In this document: positions 1 through 5,942 of the stretch, piece by piece | How positions within the stretch are numbered: the first letter of the stretch is position 1 | Layout: each line of letters starts with the position of its first letter | Assembly (NCBI GenBank): GCA_030039575.1 | Contig: JASHVH010000245.1 | Location: 1-7,194, forward strand | Reading direction: 5' to 3' | Origin: Acidimicrobiales bacterium | Lineage (GTDB): Bacteria; Actinomycetota; Acidimicrobiia; Acidimicrobiales; Palsa-688 | Length of the DNA stretch: 7,194 nucleotides | Program-made: the position numbers and the translations under genes | Notes under the pieces: generated by a model | The model's input: the letters and a program-made list of their open reading frames with translations, nothing else | Databases searched by the model: none | What the model was told of the DNA's origin: nothing

Positions 1-468
1 GACCGTCATGCCAACCTGAACAGCACGGTGATCGGGCCTTACGAAAAGCCTTCGGTGCGCCTACCCGGGGCCGGTGGGGCGCCCGAGATAGCCGCCTCAT
101 GCCGTGAAGTCATCATCATCATCCGCCAGTCGCGCCGGAACTTCGTCGAGAAGCTCGACTTCGTCACCTCCGTTGGCTACCTGGACGGCCCCGGGGACCG
201 GCGCCGGCTCGGGCTCAAAGGCATAGGCCCCACACTGGTGATCACCGACCTCGGGCTGCTCAGGCCGCGACCGGGCGACCTCGAGCTCGAGCTGACGCAC
301 CTCCACCCCGGTGTCACCCTGGACCAAGCGCGCCAGGCCACCGGCTGGGACCTGGCCGTGGCGCCTGAACTGGCGCGTACAGACCCGCCTTCGGCGGCGG
401 AACTGGTCACCCTCAGGAAGTTGACGGCGACGCTGGCGTCAAGCCGCGGCCAAAGGCACCGGTCTTGA
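1..468 (+). CDS. pcaJ: 3-oxoadipate CoA-transferase subunit B, CatJ/GctB type (5' end outside window)
   Basis: This is the C-terminal 155 residues of a class I CoA-transferase small subunit. With its A subunit it would move CoA from succinyl-CoA to 3-oxoadipate in the cytoplasm, the penultimate step of the beta-ketoadipate pathway. The reading frame is open from base 1. Visible family marks are NLNSTVIG at residues 5-12, the glycine-rich RLPGAGGAPEIA at about 20-31, VITDLG in the middle, and LHPGV before the C-terminal helix. These resemble CatJ of Pseudomonas knackmussii and glutaconate CoA-transferase subunit B more than the SCOT-like PcaJ of P. putida. The catalytic glutamate of this family lies near the N-terminus and so is not visible. 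The stop shares TTGA with the next gene's TTG start. The 3-oxoadipate substrate is inferred from the pca genes downstream; a steroid-degradation IpdB-type paralogue is a weaker alternative. Confidence 0.87.
   Translation, partial: DRHANLNSTVIGPYEKPSVRLPGAGGAPEIAASCREVIIIIRQSRRNFVEKLDFVTSVGYLDGPGDRRRLGLKGIGPTLVITDLGLLRPRPGDLELELTHLHPGVTLDQARQATGWDLAVAPELARTDPPSAAELVTLRKLTATLASSRGQRHRS
452..456 (+). promoter_or_regulatory. Ribosome binding site supporting the TTG start of pcaH
   Basis: AAAGG lies 8 nt before the TTG at 465. It supports a TTG start that overlaps the preceding stop codon by 4 nt (TTGA). No other usual start codon was found in this frame before the conserved PcaH core. Confidence 0.5.
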
Positions 469-1247
469 ACCTCACCACCGGTGGGGCCGGCCCCGGGACT
501 GGGCCTCTAACAGATCCTGTAACAGGCCTCGTCCCGGCGCCTGTCCCGGGCCCGGTAGAAGGTACGGCCCCGGACCCGCCCTATGACTACCCGGGTTACC
601 GGTCAACGAGGCTGCGAGCGCCGAAGCGGCCACTGCTCCCGCTGCCGCAGGGCGAGACCGAGCGGAGAGGGCCGTTGTTCGGCGAAAGCAGCGTCGACCC
701 CGCGGACAGCGACCTGACCATTGGCGGCACCGGGGCACCGATCGGCGAGCGGATCATCGTGAGCGGGCGGGTGACCGGTTCGACGGGCAGGCCCGTCCGG
801 CGCCAGCTGGTCGAGATCTGGCAGGCCAATGCGGCCGGCCGCTACCGCCACGGGACCGACAACCACGACGCGCCCCTTGACCCCAATTTCACCGGGGCCG
901 GACGTTGCCTGACAGATGACGACGGCCGGTACCGCTTCGTGAGCATCAGGCCCGGCGAGTACCCCTGGGCGAACCATCAGAACGCGTGGCGGCCGGCGCA
1001 CATCCACTTCTCGGTGTTCGGCACCAATTTCGCCGAGCGCCTGGTCACCCAGATGTACTTCCCCGGCGACCCCTTGCTGGCCCTCGACCCGATGTTCCAA
1101 TCGGTCCGGGACCGGCGGGCGGCGGAACTGTTGGTGGCCCGGTTCGACCTCGCCGGCACCGTCGAACATTGGGCCCTCGGTTACGTGTTCGACATCGTGG
1201 TCGGCGGGCGAGGCCAGACGCCGGCGGACGGCCCCACGGCCCTCTGA
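465..1247 (+). CDS. pcaH: Protocatechuate 3,4-dioxygenase beta subunit
   Basis: This is the iron-carrying subunit of the intradiol dioxygenase that cleaves protocatechuate with O2 to 3-carboxy-cis,cis-muconate; it works with PcaG in the cytoplasm. The 260-residue product is slightly longer than the usual ~240. The four non-heme Fe(III) ligands can be placed by family motifs: Tyr127 in GRYRH, Tyr166 in PGEYPW, and His179 and His181 in WRPAHIHFS. Arg176 and Gln196 match conserved active-site positions. The beta-subunit N-terminal segment PPYDYPGYRSTRLRAPK starts only at about residue 38; the residues before it are a Pro/Gly-rich extension. The start is TTG at 465, preceded by AAAGG and overlapping the upstream stop, which implies translational coupling. 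pcaG follows after 9 nt. Confidence 0.96.
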   Translation: MNLTTGGAGPGTGPLTDPVTGLVPAPVPGPVEGTAPDPPYDYPGYRSTRLRAPKRPLLPLPQGETERRGPLFGESSVDPADSDLTIGGTGAPIGERIIVSGRVTGSTGRPVRRQLVEIWQANAAGRYRHGTDNHDAPLDPNFTGAGRCLTDDDGRYRFVSIRPGEYPWANHQNAWRPAHIHFSVFGTNFAERLVTQMYFPGDPLLALDPMFQSVRDRRAAELLVARFDLAGTVEHWALGYVFDIVVGGRGQTPADGPTAL

Positions 1248-1256
1248 GCCGCAGCC

Positions 1257-1850
1257 ATGCCCACGGGTACCTCCCCTCCCACTCTCACACCCTCGCAGAC
1301 GGCGGGCCCGTTCGTGAGCATCGGGACGGAGTGGGACGCCACCGGGCAGGCCGTCCCGGACGGCACACCGGGCGTGGTGTACGTGGAGGGGCACGTCCTG
1401 GACGGCCTCGGCCAGCCCGTCACCGACGCCATGCTGGAGTTCTGGCAGGCCGACCCTGATGGCCGCTTCCCGCCCGAGTCGGTGTTCGCATCGTGGACGG
1501 GGTTCACCCGGGCCCTCACCGGCCAGGACGGGAGCTACCGCCTGGTGACCCTCAAACCGGGGCCGGTGCCGGGACCGGCCGGCGAGGCGCAGGCCCCTCA
1601 CATCGACGTGTCCATCTTCGCCAGGGGGCTGCTCCAGAGACTGGTGACCCGCATCTACTTCTCCGACGAGGAGGAACTCAATTCGTCCGACCCGGTGCTG
1701 GCCGGTCTGGGAGGGCCATCGCTGGTGAGCCGGCTGGTGGCCATCCGCCAACCAGGCCGCCAACCGGGCGGCCCGGCGCGCGCCTCCACATTCCGCTTCG
1801 ACATCCGGCTGCAAGGCGACCAGGAGACGGTCTTCTTTGCCCCCTGGTGA
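1257..1850 (+). CDS. pcaG: Protocatechuate 3,4-dioxygenase alpha subunit
   Basis: This is the partner of PcaH in the (alpha-beta)n intradiol ring-cleavage dioxygenase. The product is 197 residues, normal for PcaG. It opens with the alpha-subunit signature TPSQTAGPFVSIG (11-23), has the beta-sandwich segment LEFWQADPDGRF (60-71), the alpha-specific APHIDVSIFARGLLQRLVTR (113-132), and the C-terminal FRFDIRLQGDQETVFF (179-194). The full Tyr/Tyr/His/His iron set is absent, as expected for alpha subunits, which lend residues to the substrate pocket but do not bind iron. The ATG at 1257 sits 9 nt after the pcaH stop without a strong Shine-Dalgarno, so translation probably depends on reinitiation. 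Its 3' end overlaps pcaB by 14 nt. Confidence 0.95.
   Translation: MPTGTSPPTLTPSQTAGPFVSIGTEWDATGQAVPDGTPGVVYVEGHVLDGLGQPVTDAMLEFWQADPDGRFPPESVFASWTGFTRALTGQDGSYRLVTLKPGPVPGPAGEAQAPHIDVSIFARGLLQRLVTRIYFSDEEELNSSDPVLAGLGGPSLVSRLVAIRQPGRQPGGPARASTFRFDIRLQGDQETVFFAPW
1822..1826 (+). promoter_or_regulatory. Ribosome binding site supporting the TTG start of pcaB
   Basis: AGGAG inside the 3' end of pcaG lies 10 nt before the TTG at 1837. No other usual start codon in the frame precedes the conserved N-terminus of PcaB, so this site decides the start. Confidence 0.6.
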
Positions 1851-3243
1851 GGCCGGCGCCAGTTCCGATGAGGCCAGTTCCTCCGAGGCCAGTTCCTTTG
1901 ATGACAGCCTTTTTGGCCCCGTCTTCACCACGGACGACCTGGCCGAAGCCACGTCGGGCCGCGCCTGGGTGGCCGGCATGCTGGCCTTCGAAGCGGCCCT
2001 GGCCACGGCCGAAGCCGAAGTGGGCCTGGTGCCCCCCGACGCGGCCGCCGCCATCGCCCGGTGCTGCCGCCAGGCTGACATCGACCCCGCCGCCCTGGGC
2101 CGAGCCGCCCGGCTTGGGGCCAGCCCGGCCATCCCGTTGGTGGCCGAGTTGCGCCGCCGGTTGCCCGCCGAGGCCGAGGGCTGGGTGCACTTCGGGGCGA
2201 CCAGCCAGGACGTGCTCGACACCGCCCTGATGCTGGTGCTGCGCCGGGTCACGGAACTGGTCCTCGCCGACCTCGGCCGCCTGGCCCGAGCGGCCGCCAC
2301 CCTGGCAAAGGAGCACCGCTCGACGATCACCGCCGCCCGCACGCTGCTGCAACATGCGGCCCCAACCACCTTTGGGCGGAGAGCCGCCGGCTGGCTCGTG
2401 GCCGTCATGGAGGCCGGCGACAACCTGCGGGAAGCCCGGCGCAGCCGGCTGGCGGTCCAGCTCGGGGGCCCGGCCGGGACGCTCGCCTCCCTCGGACGGT
2501 CAGGTCCGCGGGTAGTGGGACTGGTGGCCACCGAACTCGGCCTCGAAGTGCCGGTGCTCCCGTGGCACACGGACCGCACGCGGGTGGCCGAGGTTTCCTG
2601 CGCGCTGGCCCTATGCGCCGGAGCGGCAGGCAAGGTGGCCCTGGACATCTCGCTCCTGATGCAGACGGAGGTAAGCGAGGTCTTCGAACCCTCGGCCGCC
2701 GGTCGAGGGGCCTCGTCCTCGTTGCCGCACAAGCGCAACCCGGCTATGGCGGTCGAGGTCCTGGCCGCCTGCCGGCGCGCAGAAGCCCTGGCCGGCGTCG
2801 TCCTGTCGGGGATGGTCCAAGAGCAGGAACGGGCCGTGGGCGCATGGCAAGCCGAATGGCAGACGGTGCCCGAGCTCGCCCGGGCGGCGGGCGGGGCGGT
2901 TTCCTTTGCCGCCGACATGCTGGCCGGCCTCGAGGTCAGCCCGGCCCGGATGGCCCAGAACCTCGCCGGCACCGGGGGCCTCGCCTTGGCTGAGCGGTTG
3001 ACCACAGAACTGACCCCGCTCATCGGTTACAGCGAGGCGCGACGGTCGGTGGAAGCGGCCAGCCGGCAGGTCGTTGTGGCGGGCATCTCCCTCCAGGAGG
3101 CTTTGTCCCGGGAGCCCGGGGTGGCCGAGGTAATGCCGCGGTTGCCGCCCGACGTTTTCGACCCGGCCGGTTGGCTTGGCTCGTCCGAGGCGTTCGTCGA
3201 CCGTGCCCTGGAGCTTTACCACAAGGCGTACGGGGATGACTGA
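1837..3243 (+). CDS. pcaB: 3-carboxy-cis,cis-muconate cycloisomerase
   Basis: PcaB converts 3-carboxy-cis,cis-muconate to 4-carboxymuconolactone. The 468-residue product belongs to the fumarase/aspartase/argininosuccinate lyase superfamily. Visible marks are LFGPVFTTDDL (25-35) at the conserved N-terminus, the conserved region HFGATSQDVLDTALM (118-132), a Gln-His-Ala segment at 172-174, and the superfamily signature SSSLPHKRNP (293-302), whose flexible serine loop normally supplies the catalytic base and whose Lys299 and Asn301 bind substrate. The start is TTG at 1837, inside pcaG by 14 nt, with AGGAG 10 nt upstream. Residues 7-22 before the conserved core are Ser/Glu-rich and come from a 15-bp tandem repeat. 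The stop lies inside the pcaL start region. The pca neighbours decide between this enzyme and adenylosuccinate lyase, the nearest alternative. Confidence 0.95.
   Translation: MPPGEAGASSDEASSSEASSFDDSLFGPVFTTDDLAEATSGRAWVAGMLAFEAALATAEAEVGLVPPDAAAAIARCCRQADIDPAALGRAARLGASPAIPLVAELRRRLPAEAEGWVHFGATSQDVLDTALMLVLRRVTELVLADLGRLARAAATLAKEHRSTITAARTLLQHAAPTTFGRRAAGWLVAVMEAGDNLREARRSRLAVQLGGPAGTLASLGRSGPRVVGLVATELGLEVPVLPWHTDRTRVAEVSCALALCAGAAGKVALDISLLMQTEVSEVFEPSAAGRGASSSLPHKRNPAMAVEVLAACRRAEALAGVVLSGMVQEQERAVGAWQAEWQTVPELARAAGGAVSFAADMLAGLEVSPARMAQNLAGTGGLALAERLTTELTPLIGYSEARRSVEAASRQVVVAGISLQEALSREPGVAEVMPRLPPDVFDPAGWLGSSEAFVDRALELYHKAYGDD
1857..1901 (+). repeat. Three-copy 15-bp tandem repeat in the 5' end of pcaB
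   Basis: Three adjacent 15-bp units (1857-1871, 1872-1886, 1887-1901) share the core GCCAGTTCC and end in GA. Copies two and three differ only within the TCC/TTT triplet. The period is a multiple of three, so the frame is kept, and the units encode ASSDE, ASSSE and ASSFD-like pentapeptides in the non-conserved lead of PcaB. Confidence 0.85.
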
Positions 3244-4384
3244 GGCCGCCGCCGGTTATGAGCTCGAGGGGCCCGAGGATGCTCCTCTTCTAGTCCTGAT
3301 CGGTTCGCTGGGCACGGACAGGCACGTCTGGAGCCCCCAGATGCGGGCGTTCAGCAGCTGGTTCCGGGTACTGCGGGTGGAGCACCCCGGCCACGACGGC
3401 CGCGCCGCGCCCAAAGGCCCGTACTCGCTCGAGGGCCTCGGCCTCCGGGTGGTGGACGTGCTCGACGCCATCGGCGCCGGCCGGGCCCATTTCGCCGGGC
3501 TCTCCCTCGGTGGGCTGGTAGCCATGTGGGTGGCAGTCGAGCACCCGGCGCGGGTCGAAAGGCTGGCGGTGTGCTGCAGCGCCCCGTCCTTCAGACCGCC
3601 GGCGACGTGGGTGGAGCGGGCGGAAAAGGTACGGGCAGAAGGGACCGCCCCGCTGGTAGAGGGGGCGCTCGGTCGGTGGTTCACCCCTGCGTTCTTGCGG
3701 GAGCACCCCGACGTGGGTGACCGTTTCGGGGCCATGCTCGCCGGGGTCGACCCCGAAGGGTACGCCTCCTGTTGTGAGGCCCTCGCCACCGCCGACCTCA
3801 CCTCCGAGCTGGGCCGGATAGAAGCGCCGACCCTCGTTTTGGGAGGGGCTCAGGACCCCGTGGTGCCTCCGGCGTCGGCGGCGGCGACCATGACCGCCGT
3901 GCGGGGCTCGGCCCTGTGCGTGCTCCCCGGCGCCGCCCACCTGGCCAACGTCGAGCAGCCAGAGGCCTTCAACAGCGCAGTATTGCAGCATCTGGCGGGC
4001 CGGCCTGACGAGCGCGGCATGGCGGAAAGGCGGGCCGTCCTGGGTGCCGCCCACGTCGAACGGTCCCTGGCGGGCGCGTCGGAACTGACGGCGCCCTTCC
4101 AGGACTTCCTGACCCGGTGGCCCTGGGGCGAAGTCTGGGCGCGGCCAGGCCTCGACCGGGAGACGCGGCGGTTGGTCGCCATCGCCATGCTGGTGGCCCT
4201 CGGCCGCCATGGAGAACTCGAGCTGCACGTGCGCCAGGCCCTGCGCTTCGGTCTCAGCCCGGCCAAGTTGCGCGAAGTGCTGCTGCAGACGGCCGTCTAC
4301 GCCGGGGTGCCGGCGGCTAACTCCGCCATCGCGATAGCGGACCGGGCCTTACAGGAAGTCTCGAAAGAGATGGAGGCCGACTGA
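3236..4384 (+). CDS. pcaL: PcaL: fused 3-oxoadipate enol-lactonase and 4-carboxymuconolactone decarboxylase
   Basis: This 382-residue cytoplasmic protein carries two consecutive pathway activities. Residues 1 to about 257 are an alpha/beta hydrolase (PcaD), which hydrolyses 3-oxoadipate enol-lactone; the nucleophile Ser90 is in GLSLGG, the acid is Asp207 in GGAQDPVVP and the base is His235 in PGAAHLANVE. Residues about 262-382 are a carboxymuconolactone decarboxylase domain (PcaC), shown by RRAVLGAAHVERS, WGEVWARPGL, and LREVLLQTAVYAGVPAANSA; His331 in ELHVRQAL is at a conserved position, and the CxxC of AhpD-type relatives is absent. The fusion order matches actinobacterial PcaL. I chose the ATG at 3236 because it gives the normal PcaD N-terminus, has AAGG 9 nt upstream, and overlaps the pcaB stop by 8 nt; an upstream in-frame start at 3176 lies deep inside pcaB and would add 20 unrelated residues. 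Confidence 0.95.
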   Translation: MTEAAAGYELEGPEDAPLLVLIGSLGTDRHVWSPQMRAFSSWFRVLRVEHPGHDGRAAPKGPYSLEGLGLRVVDVLDAIGAGRAHFAGLSLGGLVAMWVAVEHPARVERLAVCCSAPSFRPPATWVERAEKVRAEGTAPLVEGALGRWFTPAFLREHPDVGDRFGAMLAGVDPEGYASCCEALATADLTSELGRIEAPTLVLGGAQDPVVPPASAAATMTAVRGSALCVLPGAAHLANVEQPEAFNSAVLQHLAGRPDERGMAERRAVLGAAHVERSLAGASELTAPFQDFLTRWPWGEVWARPGLDRETRRLVAIAMLVALGRHGELELHVRQALRFGLSPAKLREVLLQTAVYAGVPAANSAIAIADRALQEVSKEMEAD

Positions 4385-4392
4385 GGGCTGCT

Positions 4393-4473
4393 CTGGGTGC
4401 GGCCGGGGTCTCTGGTCGCGCTTGCGCCAAAACTTTTCCGTTAACCGCAACAAGATGCGGGCATCGCACCCAG
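4393..4473. repeat. Long-range 9-bp perfect inverted repeat with internal hairpin
   Basis: CTGGGTGCG (4393-4401) and CGCACCCAG (4465-4473) are exact reverse complements 63 nt apart. Inside lies a second possible stem, CCGCA (4445-4449) with TGCGG (4456-4460) around a 6-nt loop. It overlaps the palindrome-like GATGC-GG-GCATC (4454-4465). The pieces could fold as a closed multi-branch RNA in the 3' UTR of the pca transcript, or the short palindrome could be a protein-binding site. I do not recognise a known RNA family. Confidence 0.45.
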
Positions 4474-4567
4474 GTCAGGGATTTTTCACTCCGAAGGAGA
4501 AGTTCCCACCACTCTGAGCGCCTACACGAACGTGCTTTGCGGTTTAAGCCGGGACGGCAAGACGCTC

Positions 4568-4592
4568 CGGGCCACGCTGGTCCACTGGCCCG
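4568..4592. terminator. Possible terminator hairpin after the L,D-transpeptidase gene
   Basis: CGGGCCA (4568-4574) pairs perfectly with TGGCCCG (4586-4592) around an 11-nt loop. It lies 12 nt beyond the L,D-transpeptidase stop codon on the minus strand. There is no T-run after it on the minus strand and only a broken one (GGATTTGTTG) on the plus strand. A U-tract-poor terminator is plausible for a GC-rich organism but unproven. Confidence 0.35.
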
Positions 4593-4604
4593 TGGATTTG
4601 TTGC

Positions 4605-5789
4605 CTACTCGACCGTGACCAGCGTGCCGATCGGGTCCATCCCGTAGACGACCTGCGCGTTGGAGAGCGGTAGCTCCACGCAGCCGTTGCTCTGGGGCCA
4701 GCCGTAACTTGCCCGCGGGTAGCCGTGAACAGCGTCGCCACCGTTGAAGTAGGCGACCCAGGGCACGTCCGGGGCCACATAGTGGTACCCGTCCGGGTCG
4801 GTGCCCGTCATGGTCGTGGTCAGGTAGCGGGCGTAGACCGGGAACGTGCCGAGCGCCGTCACGGCGCCGGCGACACCCGTGTTGACCGGGGTGCTGAAGA
4901 TGTAGTCCCCGTCCCGCCACACGCTGAGCTGCTCGGGGATGGCCTCGCTGACGACCAGGTAGTCGTACGGCGAGCCGTCCATCTGGCGAGAGGCGACAGC
5001 CTGGGCGAGCGCTTGCCACACCGCCGGGCCGACTACGCCGTCGTCTATCAAGCCGTAATCGGACTCGAACTGCATCACGGCCCCCTGGAGCACCACGTTG
5101 TCCTGCCCGGGCGCCCACTGGGAGGTCAATGACGACGGGATGTTGGAGAAACGCCACGAGAATGAACCGGGTTCGGCAGTGGGGCTGACGGAGGACGCCA
5201 CGGTGGGCTCACTTTCCAACCCGGGCTGCCCATCAGGGCTCGTGAAACCGACGGGCAGGTAGCCGAGCTCGGCCAGGAGCTGCTCGCTACGGAGGACCGA
5301 GACTCCCTGAACGCTGAAACTGACGGTGGCTGAAGTGGCGGCCAGGCCGACAGGCAGCGTTATCTCCTCTTTGGACCACGGTTGATAGCGGCCCGTGGGG
5401 ATGAAAGTGAGGGTCGTGCCGTTTACTGACCACTGGCCGGGGACCGGGGGCGTCAGGGTGGGCACGGGTGCGCCCGGGGCCGGGGGGCGGGAAAGGACGA
5501 TGGTAACGGGGGTGTTGGAAGCCACTCCGCCGGAGCCCGGGTGCGGGCTGATCGAAACGACGGTCGGGAGTGGGGCGGTGGTGGTGGCGGGTACGGCAAG
5601 GGTCGTAGGGGGTGCCCCGCCGTCATCGGGCCCGATAGCCAACAAGTGCCGCACGGGCCCTGTGGTAGAAGCGGCGGCCAGCCCTCCCGTCGCCACCAGG
5701 ACGACGAACCCGGTCGCCAGGAGCACGCCACGAGACCGGCCGCGGGTTTCCGGTTTTTCTTGTTCCGAGTGCCGGCCCTTTTGGCTCAT
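4605..5789 (-). CDS. Membrane-anchored or secreted L,D-transpeptidase (YkuD domain) with peptidoglycan-binding-like region
   Basis: The 394-residue product probably makes 3-3 cross-links in peptidoglycan or attaches molecules to it outside the membrane. A basic N-terminus (1-20) is followed by one hydrophobic segment, GVLLATGFVVLVATGGLAAA (21-40), a signal anchor or signal peptide, then a Thr/Pro-rich linker (about 58-76). Residues 77-160 look like an Ig-like beta domain. Residues about 165-265 resemble a peptidoglycan-binding fold: LLAELGYLP, then GAVMQFESDYGLIDDGVVGPAVWQAL in two pieces around 236-261. The YkuD catalytic domain is about 277-394, with His355-Gly356 and the nucleophile Cys370 in QSNGCVEL. 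The usual SHGC(V/I)R reads SNGCVE here. A similar PQS-x-GCVELP form occurs, as I recall, in actinobacterial proteins of this architecture. The ATG at 5789 has a strong AGAGGAGGT. The gene is divergent from a secreted CAP-like protein. Confidence 0.9.
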   Translation of the reverse strand: MSQKGRHSEQEKPETRGRSRGVLLATGFVVLVATGGLAAASTTGPVRHLLAIGPDDGGAPPTTLAVPATTTAPLPTVVSISPHPGSGGVASNTPVTIVLSRPPAPGAPVPTLTPPVPGQWSVNGTTLTFIPTGRYQPWSKEEITLPVGLAATSATVSFSVQGVSVLRSEQLLAELGYLPVGFTSPDGQPGLESEPTVASSVSPTAEPGSFSWRFSNIPSSLTSQWAPGQDNVVLQGAVMQFESDYGLIDDGVVGPAVWQALAQAVASRQMDGSPYDYLVVSEAIPEQLSVWRDGDYIFSTPVNTGVAGAVTALGTFPVYARYLTTTMTGTDPDGYHYVAPDVPWVAYFNGGDAVHGYPRASYGWPQSNGCVELPLSNAQVVYGMDPIGTLVTVE

Positions 5790-5942
5790 CCGCCTTACGA
5801 CCTCCTCTCCCGACGCTTTTAACCTACATGTTGCGCTGTTCAGGCTCGCGCGTGCGTGTTTTTGATGACCACAGTAAAGTCCCCGTCAGCTCGCCCGACA
5901 CCTTATCTAATCGGATTTTGAGCCGGAGGCACAGCTGAGACT
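5790..5942. promoter_or_regulatory. Shared divergent promoter region
   Basis: This 153-bp stretch separates the divergent L,D-transpeptidase (minus) and CAP-like (plus) starts and is more AT-rich than the flanking genes. On the minus strand TAGGTT (5826 to 5821) fits the TANNNT form of a -10 box and would give a leader of about 24 nt, but I see no good -35. On the plus strand TCTAAT (5906-5911), within TATCTAAT, is a possible -10 with a weak CCGTCA (5883-5888) 17 nt upstream. Neither promoter is certain, and I recognise no riboswitch. Confidence 0.4.
5800..5808 (-). promoter_or_regulatory. Strong Shine-Dalgarno of the L,D-transpeptidase gene
   Basis: AGAGGAGGT read on the minus strand is a near-complete anti-16S match. 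It lies 10 nt before the ATG whose first base is 5789, which fixes that start. Confidence 0.75.

Larger units (their letters stand above)
4385..4604. other. Convergent intergenic region between pcaL and the L,D-transpeptidase gene
   Basis: These 220 bp separate two genes whose 3' ends face each other. I see no convincing gene. A plus-strand frame with GTG at 4532 and stop at 4616-4618 lacks a placed Shine-Dalgarno. The stretch has several inverted repeats, described separately, and AT-rich patches near 4429-4444 and 4481-4486. No hairpin followed by a good T-run was found on either strand, although transcripts from both sides should end here. Confidence 0.7.

Noticed and set aside
603..3023. 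An 806-codon open frame on the minus strand, antisense to pcaH, pcaG and pcaB
   Set aside because: Its product is Arg/Ser/Ala/Pro-rich without recognisable domains, while the plus strand across the same bases encodes three well-conserved enzymes. Long antisense frames are common where third codon positions are nearly all G or C.
3522..4330. Overlapping frames in other phases within pcaL
   Set aside because: They lack placed ribosome binding sites and recognisable domains, and they lie within the well-supported pcaL frame.
4385..4604. A possible c-di-GMP or c-di-AMP riboswitch in the convergent intergenic region
   Set aside because: I compared both strands with remembered consensus elements and could not align the order of motifs. 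No gene start lies downstream on either strand for it to control.
4514..4618. A small plus-strand frame after GAAGGAG (4493-4499)
   Set aside because: The only codon near the Shine-Dalgarno-like motif is CTG at 4514; the GTG at 4532 is too far from it. The 3' end runs into the L,D-transpeptidase gene, and the peptide is not recognisable.
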